A stretch of DNA of 64,000 bases from an uncultured Lachnospiraceae bacterium (GCA_910577275.1 CAJTMW010000016.1:26749-90748); one strand, 5' to 3'. Positions 8,179 through 17,182 are shown, numbered from the stretch's first letter. The notes: a model not told the origin generated them from the sequence alone. Made by a program: numbers and translations.

Positions 8179-9387
8179 ATGGGAAAACAATATTCAGAAC
8201 AGGAGCTTAAGGCAGTACTTGGCCGGGACATGGCGGAGTCTGAGATTATAAACCGGAAAATGCAGGAGGCATATGCTATGATAGAGAAATCGGACAGACA
8301 AAAAAAGAATAACGGCTTAAAGAGAGCAGGCATCAGAACGGCTATTATGGCGGCGGGCGCGGCAGCCGCGCTTTTACTAGGATTCGGCGTATGCGCCTCA
8401 AATCCGGTTCTTGCCGCTAAAATTCCCCTCATCGGAAGAATTTTTCAGGTGGAGGAAAAAAAGGTGAGCTATCCCGGAGACTACAGCGAAAAGGCGGAGC
8501 GCCTCTCCCCTGTTGCCGAGACAGGAACGGAAACCGTAAAGGAAAACAATCCCTACAGTCAGATTTCCGACGGTATTGCCTTTACCATTTCCGAGTGCTA
8601 TGCAGACAATATGGCAATGTATCTGGCTGTAACCATTGAGGCAAGGGACGGATTCCCGAAGGAATTTGTGGACGCCGCTAAAAATACCGATTTGGACTAT
8701 ATCACCCTTGGAATCGACTCCACCGCCGCCGTTGACTTTACCGACGCCGGGCTTGGAAAGGTATTTTTTGACCCGGCGCACGGCACGGAAGCTCCCCACA
8801 GTATAGAAGGGAGTTTCGTAGATATGAACACCTTTGCCGGTATCATCAGATTCCCTCTCACCAGCCTGACCGCGGTGGACGAAAATGCTGAGTTTATAAA
8901 TCTTTTTGACTCTGTGCCGGGGAAGTTCACCTGCGAGCTGGAAATTACGAATATATACGCTTACGGACCGGCAGACCTTTTTGACCCCAATGACTTCGGA
9001 CTTGTGGAACTTTCCGGGAAATGGTCTTTTCCCAAAATCAACGTAAATGTGGACAGTTCCGATGCGATTGTAAAAAATATCAATCAGACAAACGATGAAG
9101 GCGTGGGAATCAGGGCAATCAGAAAGACAGCTTATGAAATTGAAGCACAGCTCATTGTGCCGGAAAGCGAAAACGCCGGAGACTATGTTATCTTCATGGC
9201 GGACGCAGACGGAAAGAGGCTGGAATCCCGGGGCGGACGCGCGGAGGTCTATAACGTTTATCAGCGGAATACGGCTAAAATCACCATCGGGATTTGCAGG
9301 GAAAGTGATTATATGGAGAATAAGGGGGATTTTGATAAGCTCCGGGAGCTGGCGGTGTTTCAGACGGAAGTGGATTTCAGGAAGTAG
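8179..9387 (+). CDS. DUF4179-type anti-sigma factor
   Basis: A 402-aa single-pass membrane protein. A short charged cytoplasmic segment (1-50) is followed by one hydrophobic helix (about 52-75, IMAAGAAAALLLGFGVCAS). A long extracytoplasmic part begins KIPLIGRIFQVEEKK, typical of DUF4179 proteins, and continues in an all-beta region. Co-transcribed with the sigma factor 20 bp upstream, it should bind and silence that sigma until an envelope signal releases it. The ribosome site is GAGAAAGGA. Assignment as anti-sigma follows from architecture and neighbourhood; no direct sigma-binding motif such as a zinc HxxxCxxC was seen. Confidence 0.85.
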   Translation: MGKQYSEQELKAVLGRDMAESEIINRKMQEAYAMIEKSDRQKKNNGLKRAGIRTAIMAAGAAAALLLGFGVCASNPVLAAKIPLIGRIFQVEEKKVSYPGDYSEKAERLSPVAETGTETVKENNPYSQISDGIAFTISECYADNMAMYLAVTIEARDGFPKEFVDAAKNTDLDYITLGIDSTAAVDFTDAGLGKVFFDPAHGTEAPHSIEGSFVDMNTFAGIIRFPLTSLTAVDENAEFINLFDSVPGKFTCELEITNIYAYGPADLFDPNDFGLVELSGKWSFPKINVNVDSSDAIVKNINQTNDEGVGIRAIRKTAYEIEAQLIVPESENAGDYVIFMADADGKRLESRGGRAEVYNVYQRNTAKITIGICRESDYMENKGDFDKLRELAVFQTEVDFRK

Positions 9388-9412
9388 CGGGCAGATGCGC
9401 AGCGGGCAAATG

Positions 9413-9444
9413 GACAGGCGTCGGGTTTTAATCAGACGCCTGTC
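9413..9444. repeat. Hairpin repeat, copy 1 (10-bp arms)
   Basis: GACAGGCGTC (9413-9422) and GACGCCTGTC (9435-9444) with a 12-nt loop, just past the anti-sigma gene. There is no T-run after either arm, so it is a poor terminator. An almost identical hairpin with near-identical flanks (ATGGACAGGCGTC and GACGCCTGTCAG) occurs at 11299-11331. Confidence 0.7.
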
Positions 9445-9548
9445 AGCATAGCCATCAGGCAGCAGCCTCGATGGAAATACTCTGTTTCAAACATCCATTT
9501 AATCAGGCCGGATTAACGTCAATTCCCTTTTTATCAAGGCAGGGATGC

Positions 9549-10871
9549 TTAGTTTTCGGTTAAGAGGAATGCCATATACAGCGGCAGGGTCAGCATCTGT
9601 CCGGCTCGTCCGACATTGTAATCGCCCAGCTTAATCATATGGCTGACATGATATTTTTCCGGATGCCGCAAAATAGTCCTGGCGCTCTTGGTGTTACCGG
9701 AAACCGCTTTAACCTCCACCAGTGTGCACTCTCCCCTGTAACGAATCACGAAGTCAACTTCAAGGCCGGAATCCTTGCGGAAATAATAAAGTCTGCGTCC
9801 CATCTTGGAAAAGATATCTGCAATCAATCCCTCAAAAATTGCGCCCTTATAGCCAAAGAGGCTGCCTTGCAAAATATCAAACTGAGTACCGTTTTCAAGC
9901 ATGGCAGTAAAAAGTCCCACGTCCCGCATATAGACCTTAAAGATGTCCGGCTCTGCATTTCCGTCCAGAGGAAGCTCTGTGACAGAGAGGTTATAGCACC
10001 GGGAAATGATTCCGGCATCCTCAATCCACTGCAGGCTTCCTGAAAATTTTGATGCGGTTGCGCCTTTTTTAACGACAGAGTATTGAAACTTTTTATTTTC
10101 CTTGCTCAGTTGCTTCGGAATGGACTGGAAGCATTCTCTGATGACAGACTTATCTTTCCTGTCAGCGTATTTCACCATGTCATCCTCATAGGAACGCACA
10201 ATATCCCTCTGAATCCGGAGAACTTCGTCCATGCGCCTGGTGTCTACAAATGTTTGTACCGCATCCGGCATTCCTCCAACAACGGCATATTGTAGCAACA
10301 GCTCCCTCAGCCGCTGATGAAGGGCATCGGGCACAGGAGTCTCATCACGCAGATGGTTTCCAAGCAATGTAACGATTTGCTCAGAAATACCATTAGCCCA
10401 CAGGAACTCCTCGAAGTCAAGCGGGTTCATATCAATCACAGTCTCATATCCGACAGGTATGGACTTCGGCTCTTTATCGCCATATCCTTTTACGCCCAAC
10501 AAAGAGCCCGTACCGACCACATCATACCGGCCATCCAGCTTAAAAAACTTCAACGCGGTTCTTGCGTCGGGACAAGCCTGAATTTCATCCAGAATAAGGA
10601 TGGTTTTACCGGGTTCAAAAATCGCCCCCCGACCCATCAACGCAGAAAGCAGCATTGTGATATGGTCAACTTCCAGAGAACCCGAAAATACCGAAACGTA
10701 CTGCGGATTCTCAAAAAAATCCAAATAGACAACATGGTCATAATTCTTCTTTGCGAAATCCACTACAGAGAAAGTCTTGCCGCACTGTCTGCAGCCTTTT
10801 ACAATCAAAGGTTTATGATTCGGCGCATTCTTCCATTCCATCAACGCCTGTTCAATTTTTCGTTGCAGCAT
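9549..10871 (-). CDS. AAA-family ATPase with DUF4143 domain
   Basis: A 440-aa protein of the AAA_14/DUF4143 group, stand-alone NTPases of unknown role common in anaerobes. Walker A is GCRQCGKT (residues about 26-33), Walker B is ILILDEIQ, and sensor GTGSLLG follows. The C-terminal DUF4143 part has the restriction-like motif GLEVDFVIRY...CTLVEVKAV, a PD-(D/E)XK-type fold without proven cleavage. I chose the ATG at 10871 because GAGGAGG stands 7 nt upstream. The in-frame extension to 10958 overlaps a promoter and a repeated TTGAAAAAGTT and is not credible. A paralogue lies at 15968-17182. Confidence 0.88.
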   Translation of the reverse strand: MLQRKIEQALMEWKNAPNHKPLIVKGCRQCGKTFSVVDFAKKNYDHVVYLDFFENPQYVSVFSGSLEVDHITMLLSALMGRGAIFEPGKTILILDEIQACPDARTALKFFKLDGRYDVVGTGSLLGVKGYGDKEPKSIPVGYETVIDMNPLDFEEFLWANGISEQIVTLLGNHLRDETPVPDALHQRLRELLLQYAVVGGMPDAVQTFVDTRRMDEVLRIQRDIVRSYEDDMVKYADRKDKSVIRECFQSIPKQLSKENKKFQYSVVKKGATASKFSGSLQWIEDAGIISRCYNLSVTELPLDGNAEPDIFKVYMRDVGLFTAMLENGTQFDILQGSLFGYKGAIFEGLIADIFSKMGRRLYYFRKDSGLEVDFVIRYRGECTLVEVKAVSGNTKSARTILRHPEKYHVSHMIKLGDYNVGRAGQMLTLPLYMAFLLTEN

Positions 10872-10896
10872 AATAACACCTCCTCGATTTATTATC

Positions 10897-10925
10897 AGAA
10901 TAGCCGATATATACAACTTTTTCAA
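10897..10925 (-). promoter_or_regulatory. Promoter of the 9549-10871 ATPase
   Basis: TTGAAA (10920-10925) and TATTCT (10897-10902), read on the minus strand, are separated by 17 nt and lie about 25 bp upstream of the chosen start. A second TTGAAAAAGTT copy lies roughly 30 bp further upstream. Confidence 0.5.
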
Positions 10926-11175
10926 GGAACTTTTATTAAGAATCGCAAACTTTTTCAAACGACTTTTGACAGGAAGCTACAACTTTTCCGAATATGACAG
11001 AAAGATTTGCCGCAAGTAGCCCGTCGCCAGACTGAACCTGCCCGGCAGAAAACCGTCGCAGAAGTGAAATTTTCATTAAGAAGTTTGTAAAATCCCTTTT
11101 AATTTCATACCCCAATCTGCTAAAATTAATCATACAAAACACTCCTTTTTATCCAAAACCCGCCGGGAGCACACT

Positions 11176-11977
11176 ATGGACAGACTCATAAAAGGTATTT
11201 TTGAAAAGCAGGAAGCAGAGGACCGAATAAGACTGGAAACCGATTATACCAATCTTATCCTCAGTGAATTTAAAGATGCGGAAGCAATTCTTTCCATGGA
11301 CAGGCGTCTTATTTTGAATGAGACGCCTGTCAGATGCGCTGTGGAATTCAGTATCCGTAAGCATACTGCTGTTCTCGTTCCTTATTATCACAGCCATGAT
11401 TTTTATGAAATGATTTATGTATACGAGGGCATTTGCAGACAGTATATTAATGAAAATAAGAAGGAATTTATATTACAAAAAGGAGACATCTGCTTTATAA
11501 CACCGGGCACTATTCATTCCATTCTGCCCTGCCGGCAGGAAGATATCATCCTTAAAATAATTATACCTGCAAGATTCTTATAAGCAAACATCAGTTAAAA
11601 GCTGCTTAGCGCTGTTGTTTATAGCATTGGCTCGCCATAAAGTAAATCTGCCGGAAAGCGGATTGCTTTATCAGATAACAAAACAAATTAACAATAATCT
11701 GAAAAATGTATTATTGAAAGAAATTGCGGCGGATATGGGGTACAGCCCCAGGCATCTGGAACGGCTTTTATTAAAAGAAGCGGGATGTACTTTTTCCGAC
11801 ATTCTGCAAAAACTCAGGATGGATAAAGCAGCGCAGCTGCTTATAGAAACCGACTATACCTTAGAACAGATTGCGGATATGACAGGCTATCGGACAGAAG
11901 CCGGATTTTATAAAAGATTCCGCCTTGTGTTTGGAACCACTCCGAATCATTACAGGAAATCGCATACGGCAGTATAA
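11176..11977 (+). pseudogene. AraC-family regulator, broken into two frames
   Basis: The first part (11176-11583) is a cupin-type sensor half with the metal-site-like YYHSHDFYEMIYVYEG and GDICFITPGTIHSI. It stops after IIIPARFL. The second part (11615-11977) lies in another frame and is an intact AraC DNA-binding half: LKEIAADMGYSPRHLERLLLKEAG and LEQIADMTGYRTEAGFYKRFRLVFGTTPNHYRK. The linker normally found between these halves is mostly missing, so a deletion plus frame change has inactivated the gene. Its former target genes are not identifiable. A hairpin repeat (11299-11331) lies inside the first half and is read through in frame. Confidence 0.8.
11299..11331. repeat. Hairpin repeat, copy 2, inside araC remnant
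   Basis: GACAGGCGTC (11299-11308) and GACGCCTGTC (11322-11331) with a 13-nt T-rich loop similar to that of copy 1 at 9413-9444. It encodes part of the cupin half (DRRLILNETPV) without a stop. Confidence 0.7.
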
Positions 11978-12034
11978 AAGGAACGCCCTGCCATTCTGTC
12001 GCATCAGGATAGTTTTCTGTCCGCTGTGGAAATT

Positions 12035-12068
12035 AAAAAATCCCCCTTTGGGGCACCGGTGCCCCAAA
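12035..12068 (-). terminator. 22-bp perfect palindrome, likely minus-strand terminator
   Basis: TTTGGGGCACC/GGTGCCCCAAA (12047-12068) is a perfect palindrome. Read on the minus strand it is followed shortly by six T (12035-12040), downstream of the recombinase remnant. It could equally mark the end of the mobile element. Confidence 0.5.
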
Positions 12069-12121
12069 AGCCTTGTATCTCAATATAAGTTTCGTGTTCT
12101 CTGAAACGGTGTAGCCTGCAG

Positions 12122-12786
12122 CTATGCCGTTTTTGCGGATTTCCTGCTCTCTAAACGCTCTTGGAACAGTTCTTCCATTTCCTCTGGCGTTGGCTCTCTG
12201 CCGATACCTACGCCATTGTAATAGATTTCCAAAGTCTGATACCGTTTGCCGTCTCGGTATTCTGGCTTGGATACCACAATCTTTTCAATAAATTCGTGTA
12301 CGATTTCAGGCGTTAATTCCGTAAGCTGCGTGACACGCTTTTTCGCCTGTGCCAGTTCCCGCCGTTTCTCGGACAATTCTTTCCTCTTTTCCTTGCCGAA
12401 GGCGGTCATCTGCTTTCTGGCAAAGTCTTTTTCAAAGCTCTGCACATACCAGAACACACGCTGCATACTCTCAAGCACAATCTCCTCCACCACTTTTTCA
12501 CGGATATAATGGACGGAGCATACATCGGAGTTTTTGCGGTAGGAAGAACAGAAGAAGTAAGCCTGTTCCCGTTTGTAGTTGTTCGTCACGCTGTAATACA
12601 GCTTTTCCCCGCAATCGGCACAATAAAGCAAGCCTGAAAACATACTGACAATGCCGCTCTTGGTCGGTCTGCGGCGGTGTTCCCGAAGTTCCTGCACAAG
12701 CATAAAGGTTTCTTCATCAACGATGGCGGGATGGGTATTTTTACTGTTGTCAATATATTGCTGCAACTGCTTTATTTGATTATCCA
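12122..12786 (-). pseudogene. Large serine recombinase, 3' remnant only
   Basis: This keeps only the middle and C-terminal parts of a TndX-like site-specific recombinase. Present are NTHPAIVDEETFMLVQELREHRRRPTKSG (part of the recombinase domain), the zinc ribbon YCADCGEKL...FFCSSYRKNSDVC, a coiled-coil stretch, and the C-terminal ELTPEIVHEFIEKIVV. The catalytic N-terminal resolvase domain with its serine is gone, and the coiled coil is also shortened. Its 5' break runs into the 3' end of the nitroreductase gene at about 12786. It is inactive, and is a relic of the element that carried or captured the next three genes. Confidence 0.85.
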
Positions 12787-13448
12787 TTGACAGTACCCAT
12801 ATAGATATAGCCTTTCTTATCGGGATGTGATGTGATTTTTTCATATTTAAAGTTGGAGCTTTCCTCTGCGATATGACATAAGGCGATTCCCATATCAATA
12901 CAATTCAACTTATTTTTCATTGCTGAAAGCAGAAAATTCGGTTTCTTTCGATAACAATGAATACTGCCATTTTCAGCGATAAAATACCAATCTTGTGCGT
13001 TTAACCCACTCGGAGCAAGACGGGCTGCTTCGAGCCTGTCATCTGTGCCCTCTGAAATTTCTGAAAGACTTTTTCGCTTAAATTCATTTTGGCTGCGGAA
13101 TAACGGCTCATCAGGCTTGCCAAAAGGCATAGAAATTACAAAAGGATAACTGCTCTTTATTTCTCCCTCCGGTTTGCCCATTTTCCAATAGGAGCCTATT
13201 CCCATATCAGCAAGTACGAGACTGATTTGCTGACCGACAAATCCTATGTTTTCAAGATTTTCACCGCAAAATGCAAAAAAGTACGGAATACTTCCATTGC
13301 TCTTTACGATTTCTATAGAATAGAAAACATCAGGATACAGAGGTTGGGCGTTATTGACTATCGACTGTATTTTTTCAACCGCTGCCTGACTAAGTTCAGA
13401 ATTTTCAAATTTACGCACGGACTTCCGCTTATAGATTATCTCATTCAT
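12780..13448 (-). CDS. Nitroreductase family protein (TM1586-like)
   Basis: A 222-aa flavin-dependent reductase. The start MNEIIYKRKSVRKFENSELS is the classic nitroreductase N-terminus (RKSVRKF FMN-phosphate contact). It continues with two half-repeats, including RLAPSGLNAQDWYF, as in the single-chain TM1586-type subfamily where one polypeptide forms the pseudo-dimer. Last gene of a three-gene operon, overlapping the flavodoxin gene by 4 nt. The C-terminus (YIYMGTVNG) ends exactly at the recombinase remnant, so the last two or three residues may be replaced. Probable role: NAD(P)H-driven reduction of nitro or quinone compounds, with MarR sensing the same chemicals. Confidence 0.9.
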   Translation of the reverse strand: MNEIIYKRKSVRKFENSELSQAAVEKIQSIVNNAQPLYPDVFYSIEIVKSNGSIPYFFAFCGENLENIGFVGQQISLVLADMGIGSYWKMGKPEGEIKSSYPFVISMPFGKPDEPLFRSQNEFKRKSLSEISEGTDDRLEAARLAPSGLNAQDWYFIAENGSIHCYRKKPNFLLSAMKNKLNCIDMGIALCHIAEESSNFKYEKITSHPDKKGYIYMGTVNG

Positions 13449-13888
13449 TTCGTCATCTCCTTAAAAAATTCAACGGCACCCGCAATATCATCTTTATTTG
13501 GTCTGCCCTTTGCAATTCCACCCACAAATTTGAATGGACCGAAAGTATCAAAGCCCTTGCATCCGTAAGCCCCCATAACCTTAGCGTTTTTCTTCTCCAC
13601 TGCCGCTTGAATAGCTGTGGTGTATGAATCACGCTTTACTCCATAAGTATAGATAAAAAATACTTTTTTTGAGTCGGGCAAATTGTGCTCTGCAAATTCA
13701 AGCACTTTTTCGCTGTACTTTTGATAATAAATCCCCGAGGCAAACCCAATAAAATCAAAACTGCTTAAATCGTATTTTGATTGTTTTGTTACATCAATCA
13801 ATGTCACATCGCCGGTTTCCGTAATAGCATCAATCAATTTTTTAGTATTTCCGTGGTGCCTGGAATAATAAACAATAGCTGTTTTCAT
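13445..13888 (-). CDS. Flavodoxin family protein
   Basis: A 147-aa flavodoxin-like protein. The phosphate-binding loop YYSRHHGNTKKL (residues about 7-18) binds FMN, followed by DFIGFASGIYY and FFIYTYGVKRDS, the usual second and third flavin loops. Length matches short electron carriers. It overlaps the marR stop and the nitroreductase start by 4 nt each (ATGA), so translation is coupled. It probably donates electrons to, or shares redox stress duty with, the neighbouring nitroreductase. Confidence 0.9.
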   Translation of the reverse strand: MKTAIVYYSRHHGNTKKLIDAITETGDVTLIDVTKQSKYDLSSFDFIGFASGIYYQKYSEKVLEFAEHNLPDSKKVFFIYTYGVKRDSYTTAIQAAVEKKNAKVMGAYGCKGFDTFGPFKFVGGIAKGRPNKDDIAGAVEFFKEMTK

Positions 13889-14358
13889 TTTGCGTCCTCC
13901 ATATCGTTTAATTTGTCTACCGTATTATTCATAAGATTGATTAATCGTATCATCTCTTTCATATTTTCTTCTCCTATGCCTTCTGCAACCTGTTCAAATC
14001 GGCAATTATATACGCTGTCAATCTGATTCAAACACTCTCTGCCCAGAGGTGTCAGCGTTACAATCAGGTTTCTTCGATTTTCGGGATTAACGGTACGGCT
14101 GATATAACCTTTCTTTTCTAAAGCTGTCAGCATTTGCGATATAGCGGATTTTGAAATAGCAAGGTATCCTCGAATATCTGCAAGCTCTGTGTTATTAGCT
14201 GCACCGATTGCGTTATCCGCTATTTCACGAAGGAGTATATACTCTGGCATATTTACTTTCTTTTTGCTGCCGATACTGTCTTTCCCAAACTCTGCACCAA
14301 GCATACTTTTTAACTTGAACAGAGAACCGAGAAATTCGCTGCCTAACGTATTCTTCAT
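13885..14358 (-). CDS. MarR family transcriptional regulator
   Basis: A 157-aa winged-helix repressor. The recognition region is ISKSAISQMLTALEKKGYISRTVNPENRRNLIVTLTPLGRE (about residues 68-110), with the wing DxRR-like NPENRRN. A long helical dimerisation region flanks it. First gene of the operon with flavodoxin and nitroreductase, so it is likely an autoregulator responding to aromatic or redox-active compounds. It starts at ATG 14358. No intact operator palindrome was assigned. Confidence 0.92.
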   Translation of the reverse strand: MKNTLGSEFLGSLFKLKSMLGAEFGKDSIGSKKKVNMPEYILLREIADNAIGAANNTELADIRGYLAISKSAISQMLTALEKKGYISRTVNPENRRNLIVTLTPLGRECLNQIDSVYNCRFEQVAEGIGEENMKEMIRLINLMNNTVDKLNDMEDAK

Positions 14359-14400
14359 TTTTGCCCCCTGAAATTCAGTTGTAAACAGTTTAGTTCTTAA

Positions 14401-14640
14401 CTATAATAGCATAAGAATACAGATTTGTAAAGAGGCTACAAACAGCAGGGATTTCTCCCTGCCGTTTGTAAGGAGATTGATATATATAACCCTGCGGTAC
14501 TGTTTCAGATAATCCAAGTGCCTCCGCCCAAATACGCCTATCGGCTGTTCTTCTTCATCGGGTAATTTCAAATCGGGGATTAAATATCCGTTTTCTTCGT
14601 GATATGTGCCGCCTAACTGTTCAAACAATGATTTTGCCAT
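14401..14640 (-). pseudogene. TnpV-like transposon protein, truncated
   Basis: The start MAKSLFEQLGGTYHEENGYLIPDL and the following GVFGRRHLDYLKQYRRVIYINLLTNG are the conserved N-terminal half of TnpV, a small protein carried by Tn4451-like and related clostridial transposons. After about 60 residues homology stops and the frame runs on through unrelated sequence to 14401, so the C-terminal half is lost. GGAGG is well placed before the ATG at 14640. With the recombinase remnant it brackets the marR-flavodoxin-nitroreductase operon. Confidence 0.75.
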
Positions 14641-14744
14641 TTTATAATTCCTCCGTATGATTTGAATTTGCCTACAATTCAATCATTCTGGCTGATTACA
14701 AGGCAAAAGGAAAACAACTTCCTTACGAAGTGTCCCCCTTCGGT

Positions 14745-14773
14745 ATTATCTTTATAGTCAATGACACCGTCAA
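14745..14773 (-). promoter_or_regulatory. Candidate promoter for tnpV remnant
   Basis: On the minus strand TTGACG (14768-14773), a 17-nt spacer and GATAAT (14745-14750), about 105 bp upstream of the tnpV start. Confidence 0.4.
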
Positions 14774-14800
14774 GGGGGTATTTCGCAAATAATATCCGTA

Positions 14801-15043
14801 TTGATGTACATTTGGTTTTTCTTTATTCGACCGGACAAAACCTATGAGATAAAAAGAAGCAGTTTTCATCCTGATATTAAAATGATGCAAGCTATCGTCA
14901 GGCTAGGGTTGTCGTCCTCTTACGGGCTTTTTGCCGCCGGAGCCGTTTTTCTTTCCAGCGAAAAACTCCTGACAGTGTTTACCTCGGATAAATCAATGAT
15001 TTCCTTTGGCGGCTCAACAAATGAAAAGCAAAACAAAATTTAA
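14801..15043 (+). pseudogene. MATE transporter fragment
   Basis: About 80 codons resembling the C-terminal half of a MATE efflux pump. IWFFFIRPDKTYEIKRSSFHPDIKMMQAIVRLGLSS is the cytoplasmic loop plus helix start, joined abruptly to LLTVFTSDKSMISFG, a loop found about 100 residues later in intact proteins (compare 30945-32345). It lacks most membrane helices and cannot be functional. Its 3' end overlaps the start of the phosphotransferase gene. Confidence 0.6.
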
Positions 15044-15854
15044 CGTAACAGACAAAATGATTAGAAGTATCGTTAGCAAACATTTTCCCGGGGAGAGCGT
15101 CAATTCCATAGAGGAGCTGACCGAAGGAATGTTCAATTCCGCCTATGCCCTTTGGGGAACAGGCATATTGAAAAGCGGAATCGTCCTGAAAACAAGTCCC
15201 GCGCCCGGAACGGAGCTTCTGACCTATGAACAGGATATTTTGCGTACGGAAACAAAAGTATATGAATTATTAAAAGACTCTCCTGTGAAAATCCCGAAAA
15301 TACTTGCCTGCGACTTTTCCCATAAAGAGATTCCCTGCGACTATTTTTTCATGGAACACGTAAAGGGGATTCTCTGGAAAAACTGCCTGCAAAGGATTTC
15401 GCCTGAAAGCCGCAGACAGCTCATGTACGAGCTTGGAAGAAGCAGCGCCGTAGCATCCTGCGAAAACTGTCTGAACGAAATAAAAACCCCTCATCTCGTG
15501 GATTTCGACATGTGGGCGGGAAATATTTTTATTGACGAAGCCACCTGTTCCCATATTACCGGCATTATTGATTTTGAGCGCAGCTTTTTCGGCGACCCAG
15601 CTGCTGATTTCACTTCTGCAATGATGCTGTTTGATAATGTGGAGGACGAACCTGATTTCCGTAAGGGCTACAGTGAAATCAGCAATGTTCCCTTCAAAAT
15701 CACAGACAATGACAGAATCCGTATGAACCTGTACCGGCTCTATATGGCTGTTATTATTTTCGTCGAGTCGTACCGGTATGACGAGGACTATGCGGAAATG
15801 ATAAAGGGGCATTTGAATAAAAATATCGCTCATTTGCTTGAAGAATTGAAATAA
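15021..15854 (+). CDS. Aminoglycoside phosphotransferase-like kinase, shortened
   Basis: A 277-aa protein of the APH/choline-kinase fold. The N-lobe (about 20-115) includes IVLKTSPAPG (ATP-binding lysine) and FFMEHVKG (hinge). The catalytic loop is VDFDMWAGNIFI and the metal-binding motif is GIIDFERSFFGDPAADF. Between GRSSAVAS and the catalytic loop only about 10 residues remain where related proteins have about 60, so an internal deletion seems to have removed helices of the C-lobe. The protein may be inactive. Substrate unknown; resistance should not be assumed. I prefer the ATG at 15021 over the TTG at 15006. Confidence 0.7.
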   Translation: MKSKTKFNVTDKMIRSIVSKHFPGESVNSIEELTEGMFNSAYALWGTGILKSGIVLKTSPAPGTELLTYEQDILRTETKVYELLKDSPVKIPKILACDFSHKEIPCDYFFMEHVKGILWKNCLQRISPESRRQLMYELGRSSAVASCENCLNEIKTPHLVDFDMWAGNIFIDEATCSHITGIIDFERSFFGDPAADFTSAMMLFDNVEDEPDFRKGYSEISNVPFKITDNDRIRMNLYRLYMAVIIFVESYRYDEDYAEMIKGHLNKNIAHLLEELK

Positions 15855-15967
15855 TTGTATCTGTCTGATACAAAAAATGGAAAGCACTGTATCCGGGAAT
15901 ATATCTGCGGAAAAAACGGGGCTGTTACAGGCAGTTTTTATAACCGACATCTGCAGCCCCATATCCG

Positions 15968-17182
15968 TCAGTTCCACTCTTCCATTAAAAGAAAATCCCT
16001 GATATTCCGGTGTTTGATACCGTTCCTGCTCATATCAAACTCGTCCAGAGAAACCACATATTTGGGGAAGTTATCGCGGACGCTGTCATAAACGTCAAAC
16101 TCACGGTTAACCGTATCCTCGGTAGCAAGCAGATAAGCCACCTGGACATACAGCTTTTCTCCCCGCTTATCGCACACGAAGTCAATCTCTTTATCACCGG
16201 TTCTCCCCACTGTAACGGAATAGCCGCGGCGGAGAAATTCCATAAAAACGATATTTTCGAGTACCAGATTGATGTCTCTCATGTTGCCGCCAAAAACTGC
16301 CTCCCGGATTCCATGGTCGGCAATATAATATTTCTCATTGGAAGCAAGAATCTGTTTTCCCTGTAAATCCTGCCTTTTCACCTGATAGAAAAGATATGCG
16401 TCGCAGCAGTATTTCATATAGTTCAGAACCGTCTCTACCGCCACAGTCCGGCGTTCATTCCTGAAAAACTTTACAAGGGAATTGGCAGAAAAGGTCGTCC
16501 CCACATTCGCCATTACATAGGAAATGTTCCTTTCCAGCAAATCGACATCACGGACCTTGTTTCTCTTAACGATATCCTTGAGCTGGATGGAATTGAAAAG
16601 GTCTGTCAGGTATTGCCTTGAGGGTTCGTCTGCATACCGGAGGTTGGCAAGATACGGCATGCCGCCGAAAAGAAGATATTTCTGAAAGCACCTCCCGGTC
16701 TCCTCTGTTGGCATGACGGAGCGGTACAGCTCCAGAAACTCTGCAAAGGAAAACGGGTAAATCACAAATTCCACATAACGCCCGGCAAGATAAGTTGCCA
16801 GCTCGCCGGAAAGCAACCTGGCATTGGAACCTGTAATATAGATATCGCAGTCCAGCGTAACCCGAAGGGAATTGACACACTTTTCCCAGTCCTTCACCTC
16901 CTGAATTTCATCAAAAAAAAGGTAGACTTTTCCGCCGGTTTCCGATGCCCGTCTGGTAATTTCCTCATGCAATGCCTTCGCCGTCTGTAGATGGGCGTTT
17001 CCCATATCTTCAAAATTGACAGAAATAAACCGGGCAGGATTGACGCCGGATTCCGCCAGTTCTTCCTTTATCAGCTCCAGCATAACCGACTTTCCACTTC
17101 TTCTGATGCCGGTCATTACTTTAATCAGCTCCCCGCCGATAAACGGACGGATGCGGCTCATATACATTTCCCGTTTAATCAT
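15968..17182 (-). CDS. AAA-family ATPase with DUF4143 domain
   Basis: A 404-aa paralogue-class protein to 9549-10871. Walker A is GIRRSGKS (residues about 25-32), Walker B is YLFFDEIQEVKDWEK, sensor is ITGSNARLLSGELATYLAGR. The C-terminal DUF4143 domain includes MRDINLVLENIVFMEFLRRGY and the nuclease-like GDKEIDFVCDKRGEKLYVQVAY. The group has no established function; suggested roles range from AAA-toxin-like to cargo of mobile DNA. The last codons (DFLLMEEWN) have a near copy at 18213-18236, pointing to a second lost copy nearby. It is a single-gene unit between accessory remnants. Confidence 0.88.
   Translation of the reverse strand: MIKREMYMSRIRPFIGGELIKVMTGIRRSGKSVMLELIKEELAESGVNPARFISVNFEDMGNAHLQTAKALHEEITRRASETGGKVYLFFDEIQEVKDWEKCVNSLRVTLDCDIYITGSNARLLSGELATYLAGRYVEFVIYPFSFAEFLELYRSVMPTEETGRCFQKYLLFGGMPYLANLRYADEPSRQYLTDLFNSIQLKDIVKRNKVRDVDLLERNISYVMANVGTTFSANSLVKFFRNERRTVAVETVLNYMKYCCDAYLFYQVKRQDLQGKQILASNEKYYIADHGIREAVFGGNMRDINLVLENIVFMEFLRRGYSVTVGRTGDKEIDFVCDKRGEKLYVQVAYLLATEDTVNREFDVYDSVRDNFPKYVVSLDEFDMSRNGIKHRNIRDFLLMEEWN

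Noticed and set aside
10872..10958. Upstream start for the 9549 ATPase
   Set aside because: The extension would be encoded by promoter DNA and a repeated TTGAAAAAGTT; the AGGAGG at the internal ATG is decisive.
15855..15967. Possible gene between the phosphotransferase and the ATPase
   Set aside because: Only short frames without ribosome sites or family resemblance.
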